DNA of 64,000 bases from Hymenopellis radicata. Taxonomy: Eukaryota > Basidiomycota > Agaricomycetes > Agaricales > Physalacriaceae. The stretch lies in contig JADNRX010000198.1 of assembly GCA_015501595.1 (NCBI GenBank), forward strand, positions 39,721 to 103,720, written 5' to 3'. Each line of letters starts with the position of its first letter. Positions within the stretch are counted from its first letter, which is position 1. Below the pieces are notes generated by a model. It ran no database searches. It was not told the DNA's origin and worked only from the letters and a program-made list of their open reading frames with translations. Shown one piece after another: positions 22,122 through 31,971 of this stretch. Both the position numbers and the translations under genes were made by a program.

Positions 22122-23760
22122 TTATATAGTGCAATGGAAAATGTTACGGGCGGAAAGAGAATAGAAAGAAAGCCTATGGAGCCAAAGGATAGGTGATACT
22201 ATTAGTATTTGTGCTGATGCTTCGAAAAGTGACGCGGCCAGGTTGAGCGTCATTTGGCGAAGAAAGCCGCTACACAGCCTGGTAAGTGATCCATACAGAA
22301 TCCCGTGAGGGGCCGCGCAGCAAGGCAGAAGCTCCAAGCAACTGATGATGCCTGTCGGCTTCGGAGAGATTGGAAAGTAGTAGAAATCCACGATGAGACG
22401 CTGCTGGTGTGAACCCATTGCAGAGATTTGGAGATCTGGAAAAGGATGACAGGAAATATCGTTACAATCTCGTCGCTCTCTTTCAACGTCGTGTGAATCC
22501 ATTGGAGACGATCAAGCTGTGTGAAGATGTGGCAATGAAAAGAGGAGCGCGGATGGTAGAAAATGTTCTCACAATCTCGAGCATCAGTGCGCGGTCGATT
22601 TTTCTCTCGGCAACGCTCAATAATTGCTCATCCGATGTAGCAAACGCTTGAAATGAGGCCGCGACTCCATGGTGTTCGCAGTCTGCTGGAATAAATCCAT
22701 AGGACTATGATACCACGAATCAGCGCTTGTTCTCAGAGTCGACTTTGAAACACGCACCGTTGCAAGTGTGTAAAATCGCCGGCGGCTTCAATGTCCTTTA
22801 TCCATTGTCTTAGATCTTTTCGGGCTTCGTTGTTCTGATGATACTTCTACGGATTGTCCTCAGCGCTTCTGCAATGTCGTTGATTGAGAGACCCGTACCT
22901 CGAAGGCAGTCATCGCGGCCGCGACAGCCTTGGGAATAACAGAGAGCGGAGAGACGGGAGGAAAGCCGTCGATGACAGCCCCAACACCACAGGCGAGGAT
23001 GCGGACAATGTTAGGCCATTCAGGCGGTCCTGTCTCTGGGGATGTAGCAGGAAAGCTGTCCAAACAGCGCCGTGTGGTAGTCGATGGCACCGGCGTAGAG
23101 TCTGCTTCATGGAGCCGTTCCATGAACTTATCTACCACTCTTTCATCGTGTTTGAAAGGTCGAAGCCCTAACCGGTTCATCACGCTCCTGTGTCCTCGAT
23201 ATCCCTGCTTTATACTGGACGAATCAAGAACGATTTGAGCACAACGCCACCCGAAAGGGGTAGAAACCTACTCCTTCAAAATCTCGCCGAAAGAAAGGCG
23301 ACTCTCCGTTTGTTCTAAAGGGTGACCGTTTCCTTCAGAGAGGACGCGGACGAGTACATTCGTCATCTCCTGTACAATTTCTGTGCACATCGAGCACCGG
23401 GAGATCTGGAAGGGATTTATGAAGCTTTCTACATAGTATATGTAACTTATGAAAACACGTACCGTCCTGGAGTTGCATAATCTACGCAGGGGCTTGATGA
23501 GATATTGTCGTATTTCGTTGGTGGTCCCGGACATAGTTTCGGTGAGCTGATTGGAAGCGAAGAGGAGTCCGTCATTGCTTGAGTGCCGCTTTCGGAATAT
23601 CTTCATGGGACAAGGTCGCCAATGTGGGGAACGTAGCGGAGGAACAGAGCGTGCTGGATTTGATGTTTGGCAATGCCATCTCGAAGACGTTTATAGTGTC
23701 TGCGCTGTACCATGCCTGTATCATGCTTGCTGAATTTGCACGCATCAAGAAGTACTAGCG
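22122..23760 (-). CDS. Possible multi-exon hypothetical protein
   Basis: Several minus-strand open segments are joined by plausible introns. The 23606-23470 segment has ETMSGTTNEIRQYLIKPLRR and ends at GTACGT. The next exon (about 23410-23276) begins ISRCSMCTEIVQEMTNVLVR and ends at GTAGGT. Another (about 23190-22865) includes RLGLRPFKHDERVVDKFMER and FPPVSPLSVIPKAVAAAMTA. A later exon contains KDLRQWIKDIEAAGDF. I do not recognise the family. The helical, charged composition recalls N-terminal regions of fungal STAND/NACHT proteins, but no P-loop is visible. Start and stop are unresolved, and an upstream piece at 24518-24303 (VWDLDLTVFW) might belong. Confidence 0.35.
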
Positions 23761-23956
23761 TTCAGATGACTACAATGTGAGCAAACAGCCCTCAGGCTCC
23801 CCCGACGATAGCACTGATGGCACAGAATGCTAGCGGTAGCAGGCAGCCTGCGAACACGAGTTATCAGACAGCATAACGTCACATTGAGAGCTAGATTGCT
23901 CACCCCGGTACTTGTAGAATCAAAGTGATGGGTAGCATAATGCTATACGTCGTTCA

Positions 23957-24196
23957 TAGTCACCTCGGGTAGTGAGTAGTGTTTGCTCACCAAAAGACAC
24001 GGTGAAAATGATAGATTTCTTAGAGAGTTTATTTCAAACCCATATGGAGTATCCCTCCGAGGCCGGATATACCCAGTTAGGTAGCGGCGGTCCCTTACGG
24101 AGTAACTGATTTTATCTGTAGAAAACTGCTCAAGACACGCATCATTTTCAGCGTGTCTTTTGGCGGCCAAACACTACTCACTATCCGAGGTGAGTA
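23957..24196. mobile_element. MITE with about 52-bp terminal inverted repeats and TA duplication
   Basis: The left arm starts TCACCTCGGGTAGTGAGTAG at 23960. The reverse complement of the right end starts TCACCTCGGATAGTGAGTAG, ending at 24193. The two arms match over about 52 bp, through CAAAAGACAC and TGAAAATGAT, with few mismatches. TA flanks both ends (23957-23958 and 24195-24196). The total is about 240 bp with no coding capacity. The TA duplication suggests mobilisation by a Tc1/mariner-type transposase. Confidence 0.75.
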
Positions 24197-24642
24197 CCCG
24201 GGACGGGCATCCGGGAGAGCATGGATCAATTGAGTTGTGTGTGCGAGAAGCCTACATAGTAGCTGTCATTGTGAGCATGCTCGTGCTGTTGATGGGAAAC
24301 GGCTAGCTTACTCGTCTGCTCCAGAAAACTGTTAAGTCCAAGTCCCAGACGAGTAGAAGTAGACTGGATGCAGCCCAGGTCATGGTGGGTGGAATGAGAA
24401 AGCGCATCGGCACGACAAGCCGAACTCTTCCCACGATAGTGAGTTTTCGGAGGCGCCCATATGCATCCTGCGCAGTCCTGCGCCCATGCTTCCCTTCCGA
24501 ACCTCGTTCTATGACCACCGCATTATCGCAATAAAGCTGCTTCCGACATCTGATGTGGGCTATCTTTGATGGAGCTGTTTATATATTTTCTCTGGCTGAT
24601 GTGGGCCAACACTCCCAGGGATAATTCTTCTCCGCATACTTC

Positions 24643-26343
24643 TTGCTTTCCTCAGCTATGGCACTTGACTGCTCATCCCTGAAGAACATGCTAACGCTAG
24701 CAAACACTACTATCTACGAGTCTTCTTATGTTGCGGCTACCGCCACCATCTCTACCCTGGGAGTTTGCCAAGTCAACACAACGTCGACGGCAGCAATGTG
24801 CCGCGTAGACGCGACCGTAAACACATCTTCAACTTCGGCTGTCCACTTTGAAGTGTGGATGCCGGATGAATGGTATGGGAGGTCCCTCACGGTAGGAAAC
24901 AGCGGGTTTGCTGGTTGTATGTGGAATTTACCCCGCGTGCCTCACCCCCCACTAAAGGCTTCCTAGGCATCGACTATACTAACCTTGACTACGGAGCAGC
25001 AATGCACTTTGCTTCCATCGGTACAGACGCTGGTCACGACGGCCCGACTTCTGATAGCTTCTACGAAAACCCCGAAGTGACTGAGGATTTCGTTCATCGT
25101 TCACTCCACGTCGCCACTGTGCTGGGAAAGCAGATAATCGCGACATATTACGGCACAAATATCAGCAATGCCTACTACATTGGCTGTTCTACGGGCGGCC
25201 GACAAGCTCATACCATGGCGTCGAGATATCCCTTTGACTTTAATGGTGACCTACTCAGTCGCATGCATTCCGACGCGTTCTCATTTAGATTAAGGCATTG
25301 TCGGAGGATCCCCGGCGACGGATTCTAATAGACTTTGCTCTTATCAAGGTCTTGCTGGTCGCTGGGTCGGAGCTCCTTTCGCGTCGGAATCTCCCAAATT
25401 TATCACAGCTCCACAATGGAGCGCCATATCCCAGGAGATATTTTCTCAGTGCGACGCCCTTGACGGATTGATAGATGGAATCATCGCCGAGCCAGATGAT
25501 TGTAATCCTGATTTCAGCAGTCTGGCATGTGACGCTAGGGCGAACGCTACATCTTGTCTAACGGACGCGCAGCTCAAGGTGGTGCATCAAATCTACAGCC
25601 CATTAGTCGGGCTGAAGGGAGAGACGCTGTTTCCGCGCTTCGATCCCGGGGCAGAGGCTAGCGACGCTTGGCAAGCTCTTTTCTCCGGAGATCTCAACAC
25701 TTACACTGAGGCAAGTGTTTCCACGAATGTCCTTTTTAACAATACCTATGTCTGATCCTGGTCCTCACTGTAGGGCTACTTTCAAAACATGTACTATACG
25801 GATAAATACCACAATTTCGACAACTTCAGCTTAGCAGACCTCTACTACGCAGGTCAGTTGAACTACTGTGCTCAAACCCATCTAAGCCATTACTCAGACA
25901 TCATGGACCCTTTCGGAATATCTTCCTACATCGGAGATCTTTCCCCGTTCAAAGAGCAAGGAGGAAAGTACTTAGCTTACCACGGTCGCGCAGATCCTCT
26001 CATCAACTCTGGAGAGTCCAAGGCGCTTTACAAACATATCTCCTCTACAATGGGTTTGGATCCGGTCGCAATGGACATATTCTATCGTTTATTCCTCGTT
26101 CCCGGAATGGGTCACTGTGGCGGCGGGGTAGCTGGAGCACCGTCGTTGATCGGGAACGCCGGACTAGACACAGTCGGGCTTAATGTGTCGACCCACAACG
26201 TTCTACTAGCGATAGTGGACTGGGTAGAGGCAGGAAATGCCCCAGAGGTTATCGTTGGGCTAACAGAGAATGGCACGGAAAGGGACAATTGTAGATATGG
26301 CACAACTGGTTCTTGGCGTGAAGGTACATGGACGTGTTCATGA
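24643..26343 (+). CDS. Tannase / feruloyl esterase family protein
   Basis: This is a secreted-type alpha/beta hydrolase that cleaves gallate or ferulate esters of plant polymers. Exons are about 24643-24913, 24967-25245, 25295-25710, then 25774 to the stop at 26341-26343; a further 45-bp intron (25853-25897) is likely but optional, because skipping it keeps phase. The product is about 500 residues. Family motifs are GIDYTNLDYGAA, the nucleophile elbow GCSTGGRQA, the acid in YHGRADPLI, and HC in VPGMGHCGGG. Together these form the CS-D-HC arrangement, in which the two Cys neighbours pair. The intron after 25710 is GC-AG (GCAAGT). The frame before the first Met (24658) reads FFSAYFLLSSAMALDC, which looks like a signal peptide without its start codon, so the true 5' exon or start is missing or mutated. 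Confidence 0.85.
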
Positions 26344-26449
26344 ATGTCGTGCATGGTCTTCCTCGTTTGAGTAACACTTGTCATACGATCTTCAATACTT
26401 GCCCTGGTTCTTGCCTGTACTCGATAGACATCATGAATTACATATCAAA

Positions 26450-26905
26450 CGACCCCCGAAGAGCCACAACGGTCCAAAAATTGAGTGTTAGGTGACAGTC
26501 ACTCGTGCACCAACGGCAAGCTGCGACGAAGCAAGTTTGGCGTAATCGACCGCCCCAAAAGCCTCGTATGCTCGGCATGAACACCCAGCTGAGCCTCGAC
26601 TCCTCTTGTCTGAGTGATTCCGATTTTGACGACAACTCCTGGGCCCTTCAACGCACAACTTGACTAACAAAATGAACTTAGTGCTGAGATGATGAATCGA
26701 CTACGCCTCACCCGGCGTTTTCATGGAGGTATGACTGTCCCGGTCCTGGTAGAGTAAGACATAGTCGATGTTTCATCTGAAGAGGCAGCAAGCGGTCAAG
26801 GAAGGAATTGCTCTCATCCCCGCATTCAGAAGACTGAACACCATCGACCGGCATCAAGCCCCTTCACAAACCCTCCGACTTTACGACAGTCATCTTGGGT
26901 GCCAA
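26450..26905. repeat. Dispersed repeat, copy 1
   Basis: Matches about 37143-37490 in the same orientation. Shared blocks include ACGCCTCACCCGGCGTTT, ATAGTCGATGTTTCATCTGA, GCTCTCATCCCCGCATTCAG and CATCAAGCCCCTTCACAAAC. It is non-coding. Both copies lie just downstream of carbohydrate- or ester-hydrolase sequence (the esterase at 24.6-26.3 kb and the GH78-like remnant at 36.5-37.1 kb). Confidence 0.8.
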
Positions 26906-27103
26906 CAGCTCTGGGCCCACAAACATGGTCCCTTGAGAGAAGCACCTTGCAAAGAATCCTTCATCACAAAGGCGAATGCCATTTGACCCGATCGTACATA
27001 TGTTTATACACTTCTTCTAAGGCTTATCACTGGAGAGAGCGAAAGGGAGAGGAACGAGGCCGTCGCCAAGTTGAATTGACGACTACCGCGACGCGAAGCG
27101 ACT

Positions 27104-28279
27104 CTAGGCCAGCTTTTTACCCCACCCGAAGTAGAACTTCAATGAGTACTGCCAGTCCAACCCCTCGTTGGCCGCGTCGTCGAGGTACGCCTTCTGCATC
27201 GCCTTCGCAGCTGGGGCCTCCCCGACGGGCGCTCCAGCGACAGCGCGTGTGAGCGTGTCCTTGAATGTCTTGGCCCACGTAGCCTCAGCTGGGTCTGTAT
27301 GACGCAGGTGAGCATGAATGCTACCAACGCGGCGGGCGACATACCTGCGGGCGCGCTGTTCAAAGGCGTCGTAACCTCGCGAACATGGACGTTGGTCAAT
27401 TTGCTCGAGGACTCGAGGAGCGACTTGAGGTTTTTGCCAAAGTGCGGGTCACCCTTGACGGCCAGCGTGCTGTTGATGATGTGCGAAAGACCGCCCTTGA
27501 TGCCGGGGGCGTTGTCCAAACCTGAGAAGTCCGCGAGCCAGTCGATGTCGTCCGCGAGGAGCCAGCCGCCAGGAGCGACAAGGTCGATGAGGCGGGTCAG
27601 GACCGCCGGCCCATCCTGGAGCTATAGCAGAGTGAGCGGGGTAAGTCTAAGCTGGCGCAAGTTCTTCTCTTACATGGCACAGGGTCAGCCGGATGTGAAC
27701 AATGTCGAAGCTGCCGGCCGGGAAGGGGAAGGGCTCCAGCGCATTCGTTTCCTGGTAGCGAAGGTTGGAAGGCAGGGGCCTGATGCGGTTGGTCAGATGC
27801 GAGTCAAAAGCAATCCGGGAGACCTACCGTGCAGGGAGGGGGTTCATGTCGGCCGCGATGACCTCTGCCTCCGGGTACTTGTTGGCAGCATAAATGGCCC
27901 TAGCGGTCGTATAGTACCAACAGCGAGGTACATGAGGACCTGGGCTCACCATGCTCCAGACCCGGCGCTGCAGGAAGGGCTTAACGAACGATCCTAGCAA
28001 GCAGCAAGAGATTGGTTTCGTACCCGACTTCCAAGATCTTCTTGGGTTGTCCGATGTCTCCCGGGCCCAGCTTATTACCCAGAAGTGTGTCCATCGCATT
28101 GGACTGCTCGTCGAGCCTAGCAGCTTCATTAAAATTGGACGAGCCGCCGCGTAGCAAGATCAGACCTTTCCCATTCTGTTTCGTTGACCTGGTTGAAACT
28201 GGTGTCAAGAACGAGATGAGAGGAGGTACATCTTGCTTACGGGTAGAATATAGTCTGGCTTAGCGGTGGAAGAAGACAT
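27104..28279 (-). CDS. SAM-dependent methyltransferase (class I, fungal secondary-metabolism type)
   Basis: Eight minus-strand exons: 28241-28279, 28166-28188, 28024-28116, 27950-27967, 27828-27899, 27674-27779, 27345-27621 and 27104-27294. All junctions are phase-consistent and give about 272 residues. The N-terminus reads DYILPVNETEWERLDEQ, the usual lead-in of this family. Motif I is ILEVGAGSGAW (residues about 48-58), then YPEAEVIAADMNPLP with the acidic residue that binds the ribose, and FDIVHIRLTLCH and VAPGGWLLADDID further on. The protein ends KFYFGWGKKLA. The glycine-rich core GAGSGAW is coded by an 18-nt micro-exon. The substrate is unknown. Two damaged paralogues lie within 3 kb (29032 and 30992). 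Confidence 0.85.
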
Positions 28280-29031
28280 GTTGAAGTAGATTTGGGGGGA
28301 AAGATCGAGGAGTTGGAATTGCAGGATCGGCAAGGTATAAGTAAAGCGTAGCGAAGGAGGTATCAGAACACGAACATCAGTCAACCGCTCCCCCCATAAC
28401 GAAGAGACACCGCATGGCTATAGCTAAGGCCTAGACACGCGCACCACTCATCTTCCATCCTCACCGGGTCGCATGACTCCGGATTACAGCTAGCTGCGAA
28501 ACTATGTGAACTCCGACGGATTTCTTCTCGTTAGAACTTTTGCTCAGGTACCTGTCGAGAAGGGCCGATTGGCAAGATCCGGATGCTCGAACTGAGTCGA
28601 GCACGACGGGATTGGCCCAAATGTAGTAATAGGTCACTCCGGAATCGTCTCGGTGCGCCTCTCCCTGAGCAGAAATTGTGAAGAGGTAAAATGTCAAATA
28701 GTTCACATAGTTTCGCAGCTAGCTGTACTATCACCAGCAAGCCGCCTCATAGTAATGCCTCTTGGAAATAATTACTCGCCGACGGAGAGACTTGCAAGCA
28801 GTGGGGCTAGGTGCGTTATCTCCATTTCCTGCTACGTTGTAACTTGTCGACGTTGATGCATTGACGATTGATCGCCGATCTAGTGGATTTGCGTAAAGAC
28901 CCGAGTTCCCGGTTGTTCAAATTGGGTTCCGAGGAGCTCCGAGGCCGCCCAGGGACCGTGACGTGACCCGAAACTTACGAACGATGGGGGTTCACCGTTC
29001 AATCTAATTCCCATCCCTCAACTCCCTCAAC
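28280..29031. other. Intergenic between head-to-head methyltransferase copies
   Basis: Contains the promoters of the intact methyltransferase (minus) and of the broken plus-strand copy. I see no other gene. Confidence 0.5.
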
Positions 29032-29362
29032 ATGGCTGCAGCTTACGTCCAGACTCCCTATGTCCTAGTGGTAGGCGGCTATACTTTTACTCATGGTGTA
29101 CCACTCATAAATTTCTTCAATCAACGAAGTAGAATGGGCCAGGTATGATTTCAGCCATCCCTGTCGATCTATTCGTGTCCTGAAGTGTGCACTTAGGCTC
29201 GACGCTATGCATAATGGAATCGATAAGTTCTGGGTAGCAATCTATCCCCTGCAGACTTGGGGAAGCCTCAAAAGATTCTTGAAATTGGGTACGGACTGTT
29301 TCCGTGATTGCCCTCGGATCGTTCCCGCTGACTTTTATGTGCAGCGCGGGGTCAGGCGCATG
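29032..29362 (+). pseudogene. 5' fragment of a methyltransferase paralogue
   Basis: It starts MAAAYVQTPYVLV and reaches a GT at the position of intron 1 in the intact copy. NEVEWAR follows (exon 2 equivalent), then RLDAMHNGID, DLGKPQKILEIG and an 18-nt micro-exon, 29345-29362, coding GAGSGAW. A 1-bp loss shifts the frame between RLDAMHNGID and DLGKPQK. The acceptor before exon 2 lacks a clear AG. Nothing after the micro-exon matches the family, so the gene stops here. Confidence 0.75.
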
Positions 29363-29943
29363 GTGAACTCTTCGTCCCCTTCGTCGCCGCCGAGGTCCTA
29401 TGATTGATGTACTTATCCTAATGTAGATCAATCGAAGAATGATTGACTACTTCTTCTGCGGCGTCAATTAAGTGAACATCAATGTTGAACGTTGACGTAT
29501 CATTGCTCTTCAATACCTATTCTCCTTATGCAAGTCCTCATGGCGGTTATCATCTCTAGGCTATAGTTCCTCATCGGAAGTCATCTTCTCTCCTCTGGGA
29601 TCCTCCCTCAAGACATTCAGGATCGGTGATACTTGGGTAACAGACGGCAGTACATTTGGGCTCTGGAACTATCTGGAGCCCATGTACAGGAGGACTAGGC
29701 CAATTATCTTGTCGCCTCCATATGTTTTCACTGAATACATTCGCAATTTTGGAACCGCCTTGCGAGAGGCGCTGGAGCTTCGAGTCCGCCGCTTTCATTG
29801 ACTAGTGTTGGGTCTATGTCGAACATCTGTTATGAGTACATGGATTGCAAATAAATAGCGAATCTACCCTGCTAGCGAGGCAGGCAATTGTACAAAATAC
29901 ATCTGTAGAATACCAATACCAGTAATAGCTGTCCTAAGACTGT
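29363..29943. other. Intergenic, possible coding remnant
   Basis: A plus-strand frame ending at 29799-29801 contains GDTWVTDGSTFGLWNYLEPM and SPPYVFTEYIRNFGTALREA. It has the look of a protein C-terminus, but I cannot assign a family or an upstream exon. Confidence 0.3.
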
Positions 29944-30255
29944 CTACTCCGTAGACTTATGGTCGCGCAAAAGCCGTCGGAGCATCTTTCCAGACGCCGT
30001 CTCTGGAATCTGCTCACAGAACTCAACTCCACCTCCAAGGTGCTTATAGGTGACCTTGTGTTCCGCGACATGCTGAAATCCCGTCTTCAATAAGGGCTGA
30101 AAAAGAGCAAGTCCAAGCAAAACTTACTTGGACGCGCGCAGCCTTTAGTTGTTGTTTAGTTGTGTGGCTGTCATCAGATCCGACGCGACCACGTGCTTCC
30201 TGGGTGAGGACGATGAACGCCTTCGGTACCTCTCCGCTGAATTCATCTGGTACCG
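29944..30255 (-). pseudogene. C-terminal fragment of an acyl-CoA/4-coumarate-CoA-ligase-like enzyme
   Basis: The minus strand reads PDEFSGEVPKAFIVL, then QQLKAARVQ, a 55-bp intron (GTAAGT...TTTCAG), then HVAEHKVTYKHLGGG and IPETASGKMLRRLLRDH before the stop at 29944-29946. PxTASGKxLRR is the A10 motif, whose Lys is catalytic in adenylate-forming ligases. Everything upstream (the AMP-binding core) is missing; it is replaced by the 3' part of a methyltransferase copy. Confidence 0.85.
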
Positions 30256-30992
30256 GCGATGTCATCGACGAGAAGCCAACCGCTGGGAGCAACAAGTTCG
30301 ATGATGCGGGGAAGTACCGTGTGTCCATGGGGTAGCTAGAGAAGACGAGAGTGGGTCAGTTGGACGTCTCGGCAGAAGAAGTTTGTGAAAAAGACTTACG
30401 TGACAGAGTACGAAGCGGATATGAACAACGTCAAAGCTTCCCGGTAGGAATGGGACGGGCTCCAACACATTGAGTTGCTGAAAACGGATGTTGGAAGGTA
30501 AGGGCCTAATGACTCCGTTCGCCAGGTGTCGGCGGGTTCGGGTGGGGAGCAATCTACCTCGCGGGGAGTGGATTCATATCGACGGCGAGAACGTCGGCGT
30601 CAGGGTACAGCTTAGCGGCTTGAATGGCCCTGTTAATCAAGTAGTCAATCGCAATGCAGGTACATCGAGACTAAGGCTCACCATGCCGATCTGCAGGCAA
30701 AGGCCAACTTGAATGACACAGCGAGAAATACAGAATGAGCTCATACCCGATTTCGAGGATCTTCTTGGGTTGTCCTAAGTCGACAGGTGCTAGGTTCTGG
30801 TTAAGATTGGCGATTCCATTGTGCTGGCCGTCGAGCCTAGCAGCATCCCTTTAGAATGTGTCGATGCTCTCTTGAAACGCGGCATGAACATACCTGTCCC
30901 ATTCAGCATCGGTCGCCTGTACTCGTAAGCAGGCTCACAAGAAACAAAGCTTACCACTAAAGCGTAGGGGTCTGCGCGTTGGGAGAAGCCAT
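30256..30992 (-). pseudogene. Methyltransferase paralogue, truncated and fused to the ligase fragment
   Basis: It starts MASPNAQTP at 30992, but exon 1 is frameshifted before the expected PYALV. Exon 2 (ATDAEWDR), exon 3 (LDGQHNGIANLNQNLAPVDL, then GQPKKILEIG), YPDADVLAVDMNPLPAR and FDVVHIRFVLCH align with the intact copy. The micro-exon is only 9 nt, so motif I shrinks to EIGSAW and loses GxG. After SGWLLVDDI the sequence jumps into the ligase 3' end, in a different frame. Confidence 0.8.
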
Positions 30993-31971
30993 GTTGAAGA
31001 GGATGGCCCGTAGTGGACCTTGTAATAGATACTAATCTACATGTGGGCACTCCGTGGAGCACGGTGTTCGAAATCTGGGGACCTCTATGTGACTATGTCA
31101 CGCCACGAACCACTTAAGCAACCCTGAATGCATCGCGTTGATGCTTTGCTGACCATCAGGAAGGCTAAGCCGCTAAGGAAGGAAAGTTGAAAATGGTGCG
31201 TTGAGACTTGGTTGAAACTACTGCGAGCTGATACTGCCAAGGATACTGCCGATGATCGGTGAGTTACTGGGTCAATGTTGTCCTCAGCGGTGATACGGCG
31301 AGCCGCAATGGGTAAAGTATTTCGACGCGTCCCTCTTGAACGCGACGCGAATTGTAAAATCCGCCGAGATATCCTTGCGGTTCCTCGTGTTGATACTTTA
31401 TTTTCCACCGAAATATTGCAGAAATAGTACATTGACTTTGACTGTCTGGACTGACGATTGTGACGGATCGCCGATTGATTGGCGATTCACATCCACCGAA
31501 ATCTAATAATCTTGATACCATCTATCAAAGATTGCCTCCACGGAGGTAATCGAAGGGTTTTCAATTGCCTTTTTGGTGAGTTAGTGCGACCGTCACGATC
31601 ACGTCAATCCGTGATGTGCCATCAAAGATGCTTTTCGCTAAACAATTGAGCAGCCTCCATTGGGCAGCCTCCATGGCCTCCTCACACAACGGAAGTCGCT
31701 TGCAGGGTCGGAAGCAGTTCCGAGTGGCGGAGATTGAATAGATTTTCTATTCAGTCGCGACCGGGGCTCTGGACTTACTCGGTGACCAAAGTTTTCTATC
31801 TCTTCGCACGCTCTCTGAGTTCTGTGTGCTTGGCCACGCTTACATGGCCCGACGGTGCACATGCAAGTCCCATGATGGATCATAATTCTTACGGGAAGTC
31901 ATCCATTGATTTAAGACGCGTCGCATCAAAGTTTTCAACTAGGAACTCACTCACCTCTCTTCGTCCTACAA
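30993..31971. other. Intergenic, no gene seen
   Basis: About 1 kb, with a short dispersed repeat at 31480-31560 that recurs at 36128-36203. The right end is the promoter of the peroxidase gene. Confidence 0.55.
31480..31560. repeat. Short dispersed repeat, copy 1
   Basis: GCGATTCACATCCACCGA and ATCAAAGATTGCCTCCACGG recur at 36128-36203 with small indels. Both copies end in the near-palindromic CCTCCACGGAGG. Confidence 0.75.

Noticed and set aside
22884..23238. Plus-strand frames around 22.9-23.2 kb
   Set aside because: They oppose the more splice-consistent minus-strand exons, and contain no recognisable domain.
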